Shown piece by piece: positions 37,857 to 49,143 of a DNA stretch of 64,000 nucleotides. The notes under the pieces are model-generated. The model saw only the letters and a program-made list of their open reading frames with translations. It searched no databases and was not told the DNA's origin. Position 1 is the first letter of the stretch. Each line of letters starts with the position of its first letter. The stretch covers positions 4,340,001-4,404,000 of the forward strand of contig CP075496.1 of NCBI GenBank assembly GCA_021613535.1, written 5' to 3'. A program made the translations under genes and the position numbers. The stretch comes from Adineta vaga. Its lineage: Eukaryota; Rotifera.

Positions 37857-38841
37857 ATTACTGTCATCATCGTCATCACCGTCGTCAATAATATAATCTG
37901 TTGAATCAATCTGTTGTTGAATTGTTTGATCATAATTTTGTAGAATATCTATCAAATAAGAGGGTGTAGGAAGATTTCTTGATGATAATTGAGATTGTTG
38001 TTGTGCTGATTGAGTTTGCATATTAAGAAAAGTAAATTTTATTAAATAATTATTACTATGATTAGGATCACGAACTAAACCAAAGGCTTGATCAAATATT
38101 CCAACAAATGTTCCATGTTGATGTATAGTACCATGAATTTGAATAAGTACAAGACCATGTTTCGATTCTTCTGCTTTATTTGATTGAATATTCGGACAAA
38201 AACGTAAATCTTGACTAGCAACATATGAACGAAGAGCATCACAGACATAATAAGAACCTGAAATTTGACGACGATTTTCATGTACAAGTGTTAATCCACA
38301 ATCGGGAAAGAAATGATCAGGTGTAAATGTATTCAATGTATTCCAAGACGTATAAAACCATTCAGTAAATTGATGTGATAATTGATGAATACTTGGTAAA
38401 ATCATAGGTGCTGATGGATTTGAAGGTGTCGATGATGATCCACTATTCCAATAATCAATTATTCGTTTAATTAATCGAACCTAGAAAATGTTTCTATTGA
38501 AAATTGTTCTTCGTTTTCTATATCACATACTTACCTTATCAGAACCTGCAATAACCGGTATGGATTTTCTTGCTAGATATTGCATAAGAATATCTCTACG
38601 AATCTTTTTCCGTCGTAGTAACTGCATTGCTGATTGAGAACATTTCAGACAAGCATCAATTGCTTCAGCTTGCTAGAAAAATTGAAATCCAAGAAGTTTT
38701 CTATCATAAAAAAGTTCTTGTCGACATTACCGTATTGGTTTGAATCATGGATTTTGTTACTGTATCTTTAACTGACATTAATTCTTCATCAGTTAACATA
38801 GAAAGAAGTTCTTGTGCGCCTAATTGTTCGAACTTATTCAT
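37857..38841 (-). CDS. C3orf38: C3orf38 homologue
   Basis: Homologue of the vertebrate protein C3orf38, which is implicated in apoptosis but poorly characterised (family knowledge). Exon 1 (38732-38841) has LGAQELLSMLTDEELMSVKD. Exon 2 has QAEAIDACLKCSQSAMQLLRRKKIRR and the following helices. Exon 3 includes FTEWFYTSW, a C-terminal domain with HGLVLIQIHGTIHQHGTFVG and IFDQAFGLVRDP, and an acidic tail (DDGDDDDDSN). These align with SAEELLRRRKVHRE, HGLVMVGVAGTVHRG and IFEQIFGLIRCP of the human protein. A tttctttag acceptor lies two bases before the start ATG without a visible upstream exon, suggesting trans-splicing or a distant 5' exon. Confidence 0.87.
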
Positions 38842-39307
38842 ATCTAAAGAAAAAAAATATTACCTAATTAAAAACAAACGCATAAACATATAAATCCGGA
38901 GAATGTCTTGAAGATTTCTGTCTTATTCGAAAACTAAAATATCGAAAATAATAGAAAAAAAACTGAAAAGAATACGAGATTCTTTTATTTAATTCTTTCA
39001 AATAAATATCGATATATTTGTGTGTTTGTTTAACTTCTTCTTCGTCTTTTTACCAGAAAACAAATAAATTAATACGAGATAACCATGATCCAGAAGGAAA
39101 AATCGATTTGTTTTCTTCGTCTCTCTGTAATATAACAAAAATTCTATGAACGTAATGTTTAAAAAGAAAAATTTTTAGAAATCAAACATAAAATCACAAT
39201 TTAAGACGAACATAAAACATCAAATGAATAGAAATAAAAGCAAAGAAAAAACGAATACAAAGAAAACTGAACGAAATAAGAAGAATTCATTTGAAGTTTA
39301 TTTGGTT
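38842..39307. other. Short intergenic interval between two minus-strand genes
   Basis: Contains the C3orf38 5' side and ACBD3 3' side. T/A-rich; no coding exon recognised. Confidence 0.6.
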
Positions 39308-42300
39308 TTATCTTGAATAATAAACACGATAATAGAGGGTCTTTGAACGCCATAATGAATAACTGTTATCAAATTTAAGTAAATAAACTCCATGACCAGG
39401 ATATTGATGACTACCAGCATAGATATCTTCATGAGATTCACGTCGAAATATCGGAACGATTTCATCTTGATATGGTTTGGGCTGTTTATTACTACTACTC
39501 GATGAACCTTTTTCAATATCTTTCTTTTCAGCTAAAATGAAATTAGTTTTCAAATTTCATTAGTTCGTTCTTTTTTATCATTTAATGAATACATACGATT
39601 CGCTCCATCTTCACCTTCTTCATCTTCTTCTTCACTTGAATCACTTACATGAACAGTAACGGTATTCGATTGAACTTTACTCCATTCGAAATAAAGGCCA
39701 AAACCTACATCATAATAATCCGTTGCAAATTCCCAGAATATACAACGACCATCTTCATGAGTTGGTACTCGAACCTAAATGATCATTATCAGTACTTCCT
39801 TAAACAACAATCATCTCTTACTGTCACTGTTTCACCACTACCAATTTTTATAACAGCATCTTTCTCTTTACGAACAGCATCTTTAAATTCTTTCATATCT
39901 TTACGTGTCCACATGTTTGCTGGTAAGATCGCTGGATATTCTGTTTAATAGAAATAGAAATTGAAATAAAATCAACTGATATGAATTCAAATTTGTTTTT
40001 ACATACCACGCGCACCATCATCATTGATCATAGCTAATTCACCTGCTGGATTCGATTCTGTATCATTATCATCGATAGATTCTTGCTTTCCACTTAAATC
40101 ATTATTAGTAGGTGGCTGTAATGGTGTATTGAGAGAGAGAGATTCAAATTGATTTTGAAATGGTACAGATCTATCATGTTTAGTTTCATCCATTTTATTC
40201 GTACCATTGGTTACTGGTGAAGGAGGTGGATGAGCAACAGATGGAAGTTGAGATGTAGATTGTTGTTCCATAGATGATTTCTATATGGAAAAATAGAATT
40301 GATCGTTTCGTTCTATTTCGAAATCTTACTGTTTGATGTTGTTGCTGAACTATTTGCTGATTATAAACTTGTTGCATATACTGTTGAAAATGTTGTTCCT
40401 GTAACTGACGAATTAATTCGTCTTGCTGAATAGATCAAAAGAAAAAAGATATACTGAATAATTATCTAGAATTAAAATATATAGAGAGCTTCTGTTATAC
40501 CGCTTGTCGATTATCTTTATATTGCTGTTCAGCGTAAGCTTTAAATTGTGGATAAGTTTGTTGGTTGAGAGCGTCTTGAATTTGTTTCCTAAATGCAAAA
40601 ACATGAAATTATGAAATTTCCTTATTTCTTCTTACTGTTGAAATTCGTCTCGTTTTTTTCTCTGTTCTTCTAACTGTGAAGCTTGTTCAAGTTCACGTTG
40701 TCTAGTTTGCTGAGCTTCTTGTTCTAGTGTACGGCGAAGTTCATCTTCTTTTCTAGAGATAATAAAAGAAAACAAATAGACGTTTATTTATATGCAAACA
40801 TTCAGACATTTACAAGTACCAGAAAAGAATTCTTCTTCTCTGCTTATACTACTAAATAGAATAGTCCGACTCTCGATTCACTCTTTCCAAAAGAAGAAGG
40901 AAAAATGAGAAATAACATGTTAGCATATGGTACATTTAATTCATTCTTGTGCCTTTCGTCATTAATATTATTAACGTAAACGATCAAAAAAAAATGAGAA
41001 CTTTTTTAAACCTATATGATTATTCAAGAAATGATCAGTTGTTTTTCTTTTGGAGAAAAAAATGAACTTGATAGCTGTGAAAAAAAGTCAGGCACTAGAT
41101 TTCTTTCTGTCGAGTAAAAAACGATTTAGTCAGACTTAGGGTTATTTTATTGGCGAAAAAACAATTGACAGTGGAAGAAAGATAGAAACAAGGCGGGAAA
41201 AAAACCGAGAAGAAATACAACGGACCTTCATTCTTCTTCGTGTCTCGTGCCTATTTCTCCTATAGATCAAATCTGAGTATGCATACAATATTGGATTCCT
41301 TCTTCATCGTTCTCTCTTTCTCTCCCTCTCCCTCTCCCTCTCTATATTTTTCTTTTTCTCTATTTCTTTCTTTCTCTTTCTCGTATGTGTTCACTACTAA
41401 GGAAAAAAAATGCAACCGAACAGCGGCAACTACGAGAAACAACAGCCATCAATAGTAATATAACGTCATTTATTAGTTGATAGAAGGAAAGGAAAGAGAA
41501 TAGAATGGAACATAGTTGAGTAGAAATTCAGTGTGGTGTACGATCATATTGAAGAGAAATAATGAAAGACGAACAGCAACAGAATATATAAAACAATGTT
41601 ACAGTTGCGAGAAGTAGGTGTGAGAATGGTAGACTAGGATCAAAATTAAGTCAGATAGGAAACAAAACTCATCAGATATTCTTTTTTTCTCTCGTCTGAG
41701 AAAACAATTGTTATTCAAGTTGTATTGGAGTGAACAACAATATTCTTACTTATTCAATCATGTTTCTCTTTGGTTAAAAAAAAACAAAGCTAGTCGGTAA
41801 TATGCATGATTTTGTGAATAGTTTCAAACTACACGTAGGAGTAGTGCAATTAACTAGTTCTATTTTTAAATCTCATATTTCTTGAATGAATATTAGGTCA
41901 CTTATTCAGAATAGATATTATTTTACATCAATGACGTGACAGCTTATCAATGAAATACGGAATTGTTGATATAAATTTGAGATGTTCATAAATGCAATGA
42001 TTAAGTTCATTTATAGTAAATAAAAAGATTTTATTATTTTTACTTTAATCGTTCTTTTTCTTCACTTTCAACATGATGTGCTTCTAAATGAAGTCGAAAA
42101 GTTGGACAACGTTCAAATAATAATTTAATAAATTCTTCTTTTGCTTGTTCTTTCGACATGTCTCCTAATGTACTCCATGCTTGTCTAAAACAAACACAAC
42201 TATCTTTGTGGAAATTTTTGTTTTGAGATGTTCGTTTACTTTCGATCATTTCCAACGACATCCAAAAGACCAACACTGGGTATAAGATGAATCCCATTTA

Positions 42301-42579
42301 CCGATAGTTGCTTGTTTTGTCAAAGCAGCAAATCGAATATTATCAGCATATTTTAATTGAATTGCTTTACTTCCTTGTTTTTCTTTGAAGAATAGAAAAA
42401 AAAATTGACGAGAAATCCGTAAAGTGAATTGAAAGATTCATTGAATAGAATTTACCTTTGAGAAAATGTCGTGCCATATTGAATAAATCGTCCATTGGAA
42501 ATCCAAATTCTTCTGTTAGAGTTGGCGAACGATTTTCATCTGTGATTATATCACCGTTATTTGTTGTGTGAGAAGACAT
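39308..42579 (-). CDS. ACBD3: ACBD3 (GCP60), Golgi acyl-CoA-binding and GOLD-domain protein
   Basis: ACBD3 is a Golgi scaffold that binds giantin and recruits PI4-kinase beta (family knowledge). Minus-strand exons give an N-terminal acyl-CoA-binding domain ([10 protein letters not shown], then [33 protein letters not shown]). A Glu/Gln coiled coil follows ([19 protein letters not shown]), then a Gln-rich and Ser/Pro linker. The C-terminal GOLD domain has [55 protein letters not shown] and [20 protein letters not shown]. The last exon ends VYYSR. A 1.3 kb intron (about 40756-42040) is long for this window and holds no visible gene. The start at 42577-42579 is chosen because it precedes the ACB domain closely; an in-frame ATG 43 codons upstream is possible. 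Divergent from TVP23. Confidence 0.93.
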
Positions 42580-42979
42580 AGTTTTATTTGGATTCGATGC
42601 TGCAACGATTATTTGACCAAAATAATTATCAGCAAGGATTTCATCGTAACGCAATGTCATGAACAAAATATATCTTTGTCGATTTATTGTTTTTTTCTTG
42701 ACGTTCAAGAAATCAAAATGATTGAGAATGTTAGGTTTTTATATTCAAGGTATTTGACCGACAAAACTTTGCTTACGACAGCATCTGTGAGATACTCAAA
42801 TGGACAACAACATAGGCCAATGAGAAGATCGAACGACAGAGGTGAAATGTTGATTGTCATGTCAATATATCCATCTTGATTGGTGGGTTATTTGTTTCGA
42901 AAACGAATCGTAATATCTGTGTAAAATGGAATGACTGACCTTTCTTTTTATTAAATTGTATTAAAAAAACGTGTAAATA
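42580..42979. promoter_or_regulatory. Shared divergent promoter interval of ACBD3 and TVP23
   Basis: 400 bases separate the start codons of two Golgi-resident proteins transcribed in opposite directions. No TATA box or specific motif is claimed; the regulatory role is inferred from arrangement only. Confidence 0.45.
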
Positions 42980-44079
42980 ATGGCACAATTATTAACAAAT
43001 GAAGAAGAAGTTTTAGAAGCTTTTGATCCATCAATTGCAGCTTCAAGACGATTTAAGTATGATGAATTTGTAAATAAACTTATGAATTTCTATCGTTGAC
43101 TGAAATCTTTCACATAATATATCGTTGATCTGTACTTTATAAAATTTCTGGTATTCTATCCAACATAAGTTTCATATCGATAGGAATTTATGAGAATTAC
43201 AAAAATAAAACAGTCTGTTTTTCGAAAGATATAATATTGACGAATATGATTGTCTTATCAAATCCATAACATAATTAGATGATTAAAGATTTTTATAAAC
43301 TAATCAATAAACATGTATCGTATTTAGACATCCAATCGCCGTTTTCTTCCATATGGCATTTCGTTCATTAGCAATTGTTGCTTATTTCGTCTGTTCATGG
43401 GCTAAAGCAAGTTTTGTAACATCATTTGTAATTATCATTGTTTTACTTTCAATGGATTTTTGGACCGTGAAAAATATTACTGGTCGTCTACTAGCTGGTC
43501 TTCGTTATTGGAATTATGTTGATGATGCAGGAAATAATCATTGGATATTTGAATCGAAAAAAGTGAGAAAATCATATCAATCTATTGTTGATCAAAACTA
43601 TTTCTATTTTAGGGAACGGATAAGAATACTGTTTCATCGATTGAATCGAACATTTTTTGGCTTTCGTTAGTTTTTACAATACTTCTATGGGTGATTTTAA
43701 CAATTACAACATTATTTTCTCCAACATATATTGTAAAGAATTTGTTTGATTTTTATCAATCATTATCATTCTTTGTTGTGAATTATTTAGATTATTACAG
43801 GTGTTGCTTTAGCATTGAATATTACAAATCTATACGGTTTTGTTCGTTGTAAAGTAAGACGATTATACTCGATTTATGACAAACAAAAAATACAATCGTT
43901 TATTGTTTTGTCTTTTTAGTTTGGTTCCAACGGAAAGATATCTGATGAAATGAAGAAAACTGTTTTTAAATCATTCCTATCACGTGTGACTACGGGTGGT
44001 GGTGATGGTGGTGGTCTTATTCCGACTTCTGGTGATAATCAACAAGCAGCAAACGCCCGAACAATGTTTGGGCCATGAA
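42980..44079 (+). CDS. TVP23: TVP23 (FAM18) Golgi membrane protein
   Basis: TVP23 family proteins are conserved late-Golgi membrane proteins in vesicle traffic (family knowledge). Five exons join in frame. Exon 1 (42980-43052) encodes an acidic N-terminus. Later exons have [80 protein letters not shown] and [18 protein letters not shown], matching vertebrate TVP23B nearly segment by segment. The C-terminus is Gly-rich ([16 protein letters not shown]) and ends MFGP. Four predicted membrane helices. The promoter interval is shared with ACBD3. Confidence 0.95.
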
Positions 44080-44563
44080 AACAATTATTTTACCCAAACG
44101 TCTTCGTTTTCTTTTCTTCCTCGTTTTATTTATTTATATGTAATATATATTGTTATCATGGATATGTATACATGTGACAAGAAAACAAAGGAGGTGTTCA
44201 AGGTTTATTATTTAGAAAAATATTATTTATATTGCTTTTCACCTTGATCTTCGAAAGAAAGCATACAGGAACATAACTTGTATTGACAGAATGATCTAAT
44301 GAAGAATTGTAGTTTCTATCCTTGTCTTGATATCAGAATTTCGATCAGAATGAAATTTAACATCTCAATTAATAAATATCACGAATAGAAATCTTGTTTT
44401 CATGGATTTATACTTTCTTATACATAAAAGTCCATTAATACGATTAAGCATAACCTTGGATCTACGCTTGGCATGTGATGTTTTTGTGTGTACAGTTATA
44501 TGAAAAGATATAAACTTCGCTCCGTTCTCCATCGATCAGTACATTTTGAGAATCACATCGATA
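44080..44563. other. Intergenic between TVP23 and the LPMO gene
   Basis: Same-strand spacing of 484 bases, AT-rich. No coding exon recognised beyond the neighbouring UTRs. Confidence 0.6.
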
Positions 44564-45559
44564 ATGTTGTTTATTACTTTTCTTTTCGTTTTTATTCAAT
44601 ATTTTGCCATTTTTGAACTATGTTCCGGTCATGGTTATTTAGCGGATCCACCAGCACGAAGTTCAGCTTGGTTATTTGATCATGACTTTACATCATGTTG
44701 TCAATATTACAATCACGCAGAAATGTTTTGTGGAGGACTAGTTCATCAATGGACAAGTCAAAGTAAAGAAATATTTGCTTGATTGAAAAAAGAATATTTT
44801 CAAAAATAAAAACTCGTTTTCAGAAGGAAAATGTTCAATATGTGGTGAAGCTTACGATGCGAAACCAACACTATTTGGTAAAGGTGATGCAATGTATTTA
44901 GGAAAAATTGTTCGTCGATATACTCAAGGTTCATTCATTCCTGTAACTGTTGTTGTATGTTTATATTCAATTTCTTCTTTTTCTATTAGTTTACTTTCAT
45001 ATCTTAGTTAACAGCTAACCATCGAGGTTCATTTGAATTTCGTCTCTGTAATATCGATAATAATAATAATCAAGATGCAACGCAAAGTTGTCTAGATTTA
45101 AATTTATTGTACATTGTCAATGGATCAACAAAATACTATGTTGAATCTAAATTTACTACAATACATGTCAATGTATCTTTACCAGCGAATGTTACATGTA
45201 AACATTGTGTTTTTCAATGGAAATATGTTACTGGAAATAGTTGGGGACAACATAATGGACGATCTTGTCTTGGATGTGGAAATCAAAATGAAGAATTTTA
45301 TGGTTGTTCAGATATCGCAATTCATGATGAACTTGAAAATATTATTGAACCTACCATTAATACTACAAAAGCAATAGATACTCCTCGAAAATGTGCTACA
45401 GCTATGTCCTTTAGTCGATCATTTGATCTGACTGGTCTAATGGGACAATATTGCGAACGAATTTGTTCGAATGATTGTGCGATTGAAAAAGAAAAGAATA
45501 ACACTGAACTACACAGTCGTTGTGTACAATCCTGTAATAAACTTTGTATTTGTCAATAG
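44564..45559 (+). CDS. AA15-type lytic polysaccharide monooxygenase, secreted
   Basis: AA15 copper enzymes oxidatively cleave chitin or cellulose in animals (family knowledge). Three exons join in frame. A signal peptide starting MLFITFLFVFIQYF ends before CSG-HGYLADPPARSSAW, placing a histidine at the mature N-terminus as the copper brace requires. The second brace histidine is in LTANHRGSFEF (exon 3). Other landmarks are SCCQYYNHAEMFCGG, KCSICGEAYDAKP, CVFQWKYVTGNSWG and a Cys-rich GCGNQNEEFYGCSD. A Cys-rich C-terminal tail (YCERICSNDC, CVQSCNKLCICQ) is about 60 residues beyond the catalytic core. The start is the first ATG; the preceding in-frame TTG is not used. Potential substrate: chitin in the animal's trophi or food, by inference. 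Confidence 0.9.
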
Positions 45560-45684
45560 AATTTTTTTATTTGTTTGTTTTATTTTTTATTCAAATTAAT
45601 TTTGTATCAATATCAATTGCTTTTATCGATAGATTTGTAGATTATTTTTATGACAAATATATTCATGCTGAACTCTTGATTAAA

Positions 45685-45724
45685 ATCATTTCAAGTTAAG
45701 CAATCAATTCGATAACTTTATCAT
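45685..45724 (-). promoter_or_regulatory. Candidate SECIS element of selenoprotein N
   Basis: On the minus strand, 44 bases after the SELENON stop, ATGA is followed by 11 bases, then AA in the apical loop, a complementary 6-bp stem (AAGTTA with TAACTT) and TGAT. This is the quartet arrangement of eukaryotic SECIS elements. Below the quartet a 3x3 internal loop and a 6-bp helix with one bulged C can be drawn. The upper helix is shorter than usual, so the call is tentative. Confidence 0.5.
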
Positions 45725-45767
45725 AAGAATAAGTCTAACAAATGATATCGAACAAATCAATTGATGA

Positions 45768-47845
45768 CTAATTTTGTCGATCTAATGCTCGTTCAAGAAA
45801 ATGAATGTATCGTTTTGTTGGAAGATTTGTACCATCGGAAATTCTAGAAAGATATAAATAAAATTTTTTAAATTAATTGATTATCTTTATATTTTACATA
45901 TTTAGAAATTGTTCTGATGTTGATTCAAAATTTAATAAATCATTAGCATTCATTTTAGCAATAACAGTACCATCATGTTGTTGAATCATTGATTGAACAG
46001 GAAACGAATAATTATCAAGTGCTTGTTTTGCACGTTGAGAATCTTTGATTGCATCATTTGATTGATTAGAAATAATAGCCTAAATGAGAGAGAAAAAATG
46101 TTTTGAAAATCAAAAATTTCATTTACTTTTAAATCGACCACTAATGCCCATGTTGATACAAAATATTCACGCAATAAATGTTGAACGGCCGAACTTTCGA
46201 GAACTAAATAAGAGCGTGTGTTATTTTCTCTCGTAGAAATATTCTATCCTACCTGTTTCTCGTAAAGTCCGGCCAGAACCTCAGCATGATTGATCATCCA
46301 ATGCACCCCAAAGAATAATTGTGTGAATTAATTTATTCGTTTCTTCAGCTTTTTGAAATGCTTGACGATATTCGTAATATGGAATCTGTAATATATAGAA
46401 CTATTTGAATATCTTGACAATTGTTTTGTTTTACTTCTTTAAATGGATAAAAGAATCGTTCAAGTAAATCATATGTTGCTTGTTCATTTAGAAAAGTTCC
46501 ATTCATCCAATTGAATGATTTCAAAAGATTCTCATATAATCTATCATTCAATGATGAAACGAAATGTTCCGATGACGTTCCAGTTTCATTCATATTAATT
46601 GAGGGTGCTGCTGAACGTAATTCCATACGAGGCATATATCCTATATCAACTTCCATGGAAGTTGACGGACCACCACGATTAGTTAACCATTCCATATCTA
46701 TTTTAAACAAAAGTCTAATTTATTAACTTCAGAAAGAAGATTTGATGAACTAAATATTCATTACCAATATTCAATCGTTTTTCGTTCGGTACATACATAT
46801 GAAAGTAAGTTAATTCAGAAGTATTTTCATGAATTATTAGACGACCTTGAAATTGAGCAGGTGTGTACCAGAATGGATGATAAGGTGGAGTATTTAATTG
46901 AAACTCTGCATGTATTCTATGAGAATGAATCAAATATTTTTCTTTGTATGCGAAAAAAGAGAAGAAATTTCAATACAAACCGAAAATAGATATCAAGAAA
47001 TGGTCCATGTCGAGCGCGAATGACTGCAGCAGTACCTTGTGGAGGAAATCTTGAAAGAATAAATGGACGTACATGAAACATGCTCAATAGACGATGAAAA
47101 ATCACATGATTATTGGCAACATCGGATGGATAATATCTATATGATGGATTGTGTTTTTAATCTATGTAAAGTTCATTATTTCTTACCGATTTGATGATAG
47201 ATGTTCAGTCCGTTGTTGTTGATTTCCTTCTATAATCCAATAGGGTTTACCAATTTGAATTTCTTTCGGGAGAAATGATTTAAAATGTCGTACAGCAAAG
47301 TTTAATCGAGGAATAAATGGATGTGTCCATAATTTCAATGAATGAAGTTCATCTAGCTCTATAATAATCTTTGGAAAATAGAGAATCAAAATTCAAATGT
47401 TAGATTAACAAACGAGATATGCATGGCGTATATTTTGAGACATTGTTGAAAAATTCATTGGTTCAAAAAAGGCATTTATAGTTACTAATTGATCCGAATT
47501 GAATATAGGTTGAATATAATCAGTGGAATGTTTTTTATTATTGAATTGAAAGGCAACCGATTCGAATTCATCTATAGATAGATAATTATCATCATTTCGA
47601 TCATATTTTCGAAATAGATGAAGAATTTCTGATGGATAATATTGATTGTCCAGTGGATTCTCATGGATTAAATAATGTTTTAATTTATTTATGATTATAA
47701 ATAATAGAGTAAATAAAATAATTGTCAGACTAAATAGGAATATACATCGTCCAGGGATTTTATAACGTGAAAGCTTTGGTTGTTTAGTTTGATTTCCATT
47801 TGATTTCGATCGTGGATCTTCTTTTCGTTGTCGAAGATCGTTCAT
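45768..47845 (-). CDS. SELENON: Selenoprotein N with in-frame UGA (selenocysteine)
   Basis: SELENON is an ER membrane glycoprotein that senses luminal calcium and activates SERCA by redox; it is needed for muscle (family knowledge). Exon 1 (47414-47845) has a cytosolic tail, one membrane helix (CIFLFSLTIILFTLLFIII) and an EF-hand (DRNDDNYLSIDEF). Later exons include LWTHPFIPRLNFAVRHFKSF, HARHGPFLDIYFR-like RARHGPFLD, HPFWYTPAQFQGRLIIHE, DMEWLTNRGGPSTSMEVDIG and the redox motif SC-U-GSGRTLRET, where U is TGA at 46281-46283. The frame continues beyond it with VLESSAVQHLLREYFVSTWA, YSFPVQSMIQQHDGTVIAKM and a stop at 45768-45770. Continued homology after the TGA shows it is recoded. One donor (exon 1) reads gtttgt. 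Convergent with the LPMO gene, 208 bases apart. Confidence 0.95.
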
Positions 47846-49143
47846 TTTTATTCAAACATAGAAAAGATTTGTATTCTATTGATTGATTGATTGTCTACAT
47901 GTCTTTCACATGCAAATAGAAATTAAATGAATAAAGTTAGTTCGAGAAAAAAAACCCGATATAGATGAACTTAGTTCTTGAGAATATTTACATCTGTTCG
48001 ATTTTGTTATCACAATGAGAACAGTTTTATCTTTTGGACTTTCTTAAGATCTAAGAAATGAATGGAAAAGTACTGTAGGAGGGAAAAATGTTTTTTATCT
48101 GTCTTCTCAATTAATTCGATCAATGAAGAAATTGATTTTTTATAAGGTAATAAGAAAATATCTATTTTTTCTTCGTATATAATAGATTGGCTTGTTGATA
48201 GGATCATTCATCACTGCCATCTGTCGGTACCTCTCGAATTACTTTGATGATCGTCGCTAATCACAGCTGTTTCGAATGCAAATAAATAAATAAACAACTG
48301 GTAATGTCCACATAAAGACGTGTAAATGTTTATTACTTTACTTGTCGGACATGGATAGAGGTTGTTTTTCGTTATGGCTTCGTAAGATATGTATTTATGC
48401 ATGCACATAGTTTACTTCGAAATCAATTCGAAAATTCTATAAGATTTCGTTAATATCGATTGAATTCTTCATATCTCTTATTACATCGCATGTATAATAA
48501 AAAAATGAAAAGATGAATTTCTCGTATTTAGCTAAAGGTTTGAATATTTATTTGTTTTTATTATTGAAAACGAGTCTTTTCTTTTTAGAAATTCAAAGAA
48601 ATCTCATTGTATAACCAATCATTTGTTGTTAATATAAAAACTAGGTCAAGAAGAATTAGTACATATTTTTCATAGAAAAGACTTAGTCTATATAATTGGA
48701 TAGTAATGTTTGGATAAACTTAATAGAGGATTATTTCTTGATTTGAGATTCGAAAAAAAAGTCATCTATTTCGTATATGTGAATATGCGTACCTCTTTTG
48801 ATTGGGTCCTAAATGCAATTATTTTTTTTAATAGAAAATAATACTGAAAAAAATGTAGCTAGAAAACGATTCTATGCATATAAACATTTTCTTTGTACAA
48901 TTTTCCAGATAGAATTTTGTTCGATGACGTATTTGTTCTTATCAATACATAAATAGAATAGCCTGAAGTTATTTTCTTTTTTGTTCTATTTATTTTTTAG
49001 ATTTTTCTTTTTAGTAGGAAGTGTGGAGGAGTTAGTTATATATTTTAGTTAGATCATTTGGGTAAGTGAATTTCATCTCGAAAAAAGCAAACTCGGAATC
49101 AATTATTAATTATGTTTTCGATTGTAATTTTTAGAGTATAAGA
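47846..49143. other. Divergent intergenic interval, SELENON and hnRNP promoters
   Basis: About 1.3 kb, AT-rich, without a supported exon. The hnRNP side ends in an acceptor-like tttttag ten bases before the start codon. Confidence 0.55.

Noticed and set aside
46261-46300. TGA in SELENON as a pseudogene mutation
   Set aside because: The TGA sits exactly at the known selenocysteine position and homology continues in frame beyond it.
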